A stretch of 64,000 bases of DNA from Sediminibacterium roseum. GTDB lineage: Bacteria > Bacteroidota > Bacteroidia > Chitinophagales > Chitinophagaceae. The stretch spans positions 214,096-278,095 of the forward strand of contig NZ_JAACJS010000011.1 in the NCBI RefSeq assembly GCF_009939005.1, written 5' to 3'. Below, piece after piece: positions 63,698-64,000 of the stretch (its first letter is position 1; each line of letters starts with the position of its first letter). A program made the position numbers and the translations under genes. The notes under the pieces were generated by a model. The model had not been told where the DNA came from. It saw only the letters and a program-made list of their open reading frames with translations, and made no database searches.

Positions 63698-64000
63698 ATG
63701 AAAAATTTTCAATGGAAAAAATTGCTGCCACACGCCATCGCCGTGGTGGTTTTTATGGTGGTTGCCCTGGTTTACTGCAAACCCGTGCTCGACGGCAAAG
63801 TGATGAACCAGTCGGACGTAGCCAGCTGGAAAGCCATGGCGCAAAATTCTTTTGAATACCGTGAGAAGCACGGAGCGTTTCCCTTGTGGTCGAATGGATT
63901 GTTCAGCGGCATGCCCGCATTCCAGATCACCAGCGTGGGCACCAACCCCGTTTCCATTGTTGTAGTCGGAAATGTACTTTCATTGAACCTGCCCAAACCG
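63698..64000 (+). CDS. YfhO-like membrane protein, N-terminal part (partial)
   Basis: The ATG at 63698 opens 101 codons without a stop up to the window edge. The product starts MKNFQWKKLLPHAIAVVVF with a membrane helix, then MNQSDVASWKAMAQ, FPLWSNGLFSGMPAFQ and PVSIVVVGNVL. This is the typical N-terminus of large YfhO-family polytopic proteins, which are linked to lipoteichoic or surface glycan modification elsewhere and share the GT-C-like fold. The C-terminal part lies outside the window. It is divergent from the small membrane protein gene. Confidence 0.75.
   Translation, partial: MKNFQWKKLLPHAIAVVVFMVVALVYCKPVLDGKVMNQSDVASWKAMAQNSFEYREKHGAFPLWSNGLFSGMPAFQITSVGTNPVSIVVVGNVLSLNLPKP

Overview
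The window looks like the chromosome of a Bacteroidota bacterium, most likely a Chitinophagaceae-type member. The reasons are two large secreted proteins ending in type IX secretion sorting domains, a SusE-type lipoprotein, many polysaccharide-acting hydrolases (GH27, GH43, GH95), start sites without clear Shine-Dalgarno sequences, and double-glycine RiPP precursors. No phage, transposase, integrase or CRISPR array was seen. The assignment rests on gene content; no database search was possible.

Layout. 1-12.4 kb: a partial gene end, a seven-heme cytochrome c, a GH27 alpha-galactosidase, small unknowns, a DUF72/SemiSWEET pair, KatE catalase, an SDR, a beta-CASP nuclease, an alpha/beta hydrolase, a GH43 enzyme and a decayed gene. 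12.4-18.3 kb: tRNA-Leu and tRNA-Gly with terminators, short repeats, a glycosyltransferase, a serine hydrolase, ornithine aminotransferase and an orphan SusE-like lipoprotein. 18.5-25 kb: a signalling block of one GAF histidine kinase and two HisKA_3 kinases with three near-identical LuxR-type regulators; one kinase has Asn in place of the phospho-accepting His. 25-34.3 kb: a HYR-repeat protein and a 2145-residue LamG/Ig-repeat adhesin with two strange Cys/His-rich insertions. 35-48 kb: housekeeping and catabolic genes (racemase, sugar permease, GMC oxidoreductase, AlkB, exonuclease III, YihY, GH95 fucosidase, asparaginase-like protein, M61 peptidase, DUF1810).

48.1-58.9 kb is the most interesting region. 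It holds a RiPP locus with eight paralogous precursor genes (six minus strand, two plus), one radical SAM/SPASM enzyme, a C39-peptidase ABC exporter, a shortened membrane-fusion-like protein, a TonB-dependent-receptor-like outer membrane protein and an unknown secreted protein. The eight core peptides contain 53 cysteines, and 51 of them have Asn exactly three residues before (N-x-x-C); the two exceptions have Glu or Asp there. Each core carries six to eight such units. I infer a multi-thioether (ranthipeptide-like) product in which the single radical SAM enzyme links Cys to Asn repeatedly, the C39 domain cuts after GG, and the ABC protein exports the product.

59-64 kb: tRNA-Cys, then a same-strand run of nucleoside phosphorylase, dapF, a CorA-type transporter and a Nudix hydrolase. 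These are bounded by TAATTCC-type repeats and followed by a queuosine-precursor transporter pair and the start of a YfhO-like membrane protein cut by the window end.
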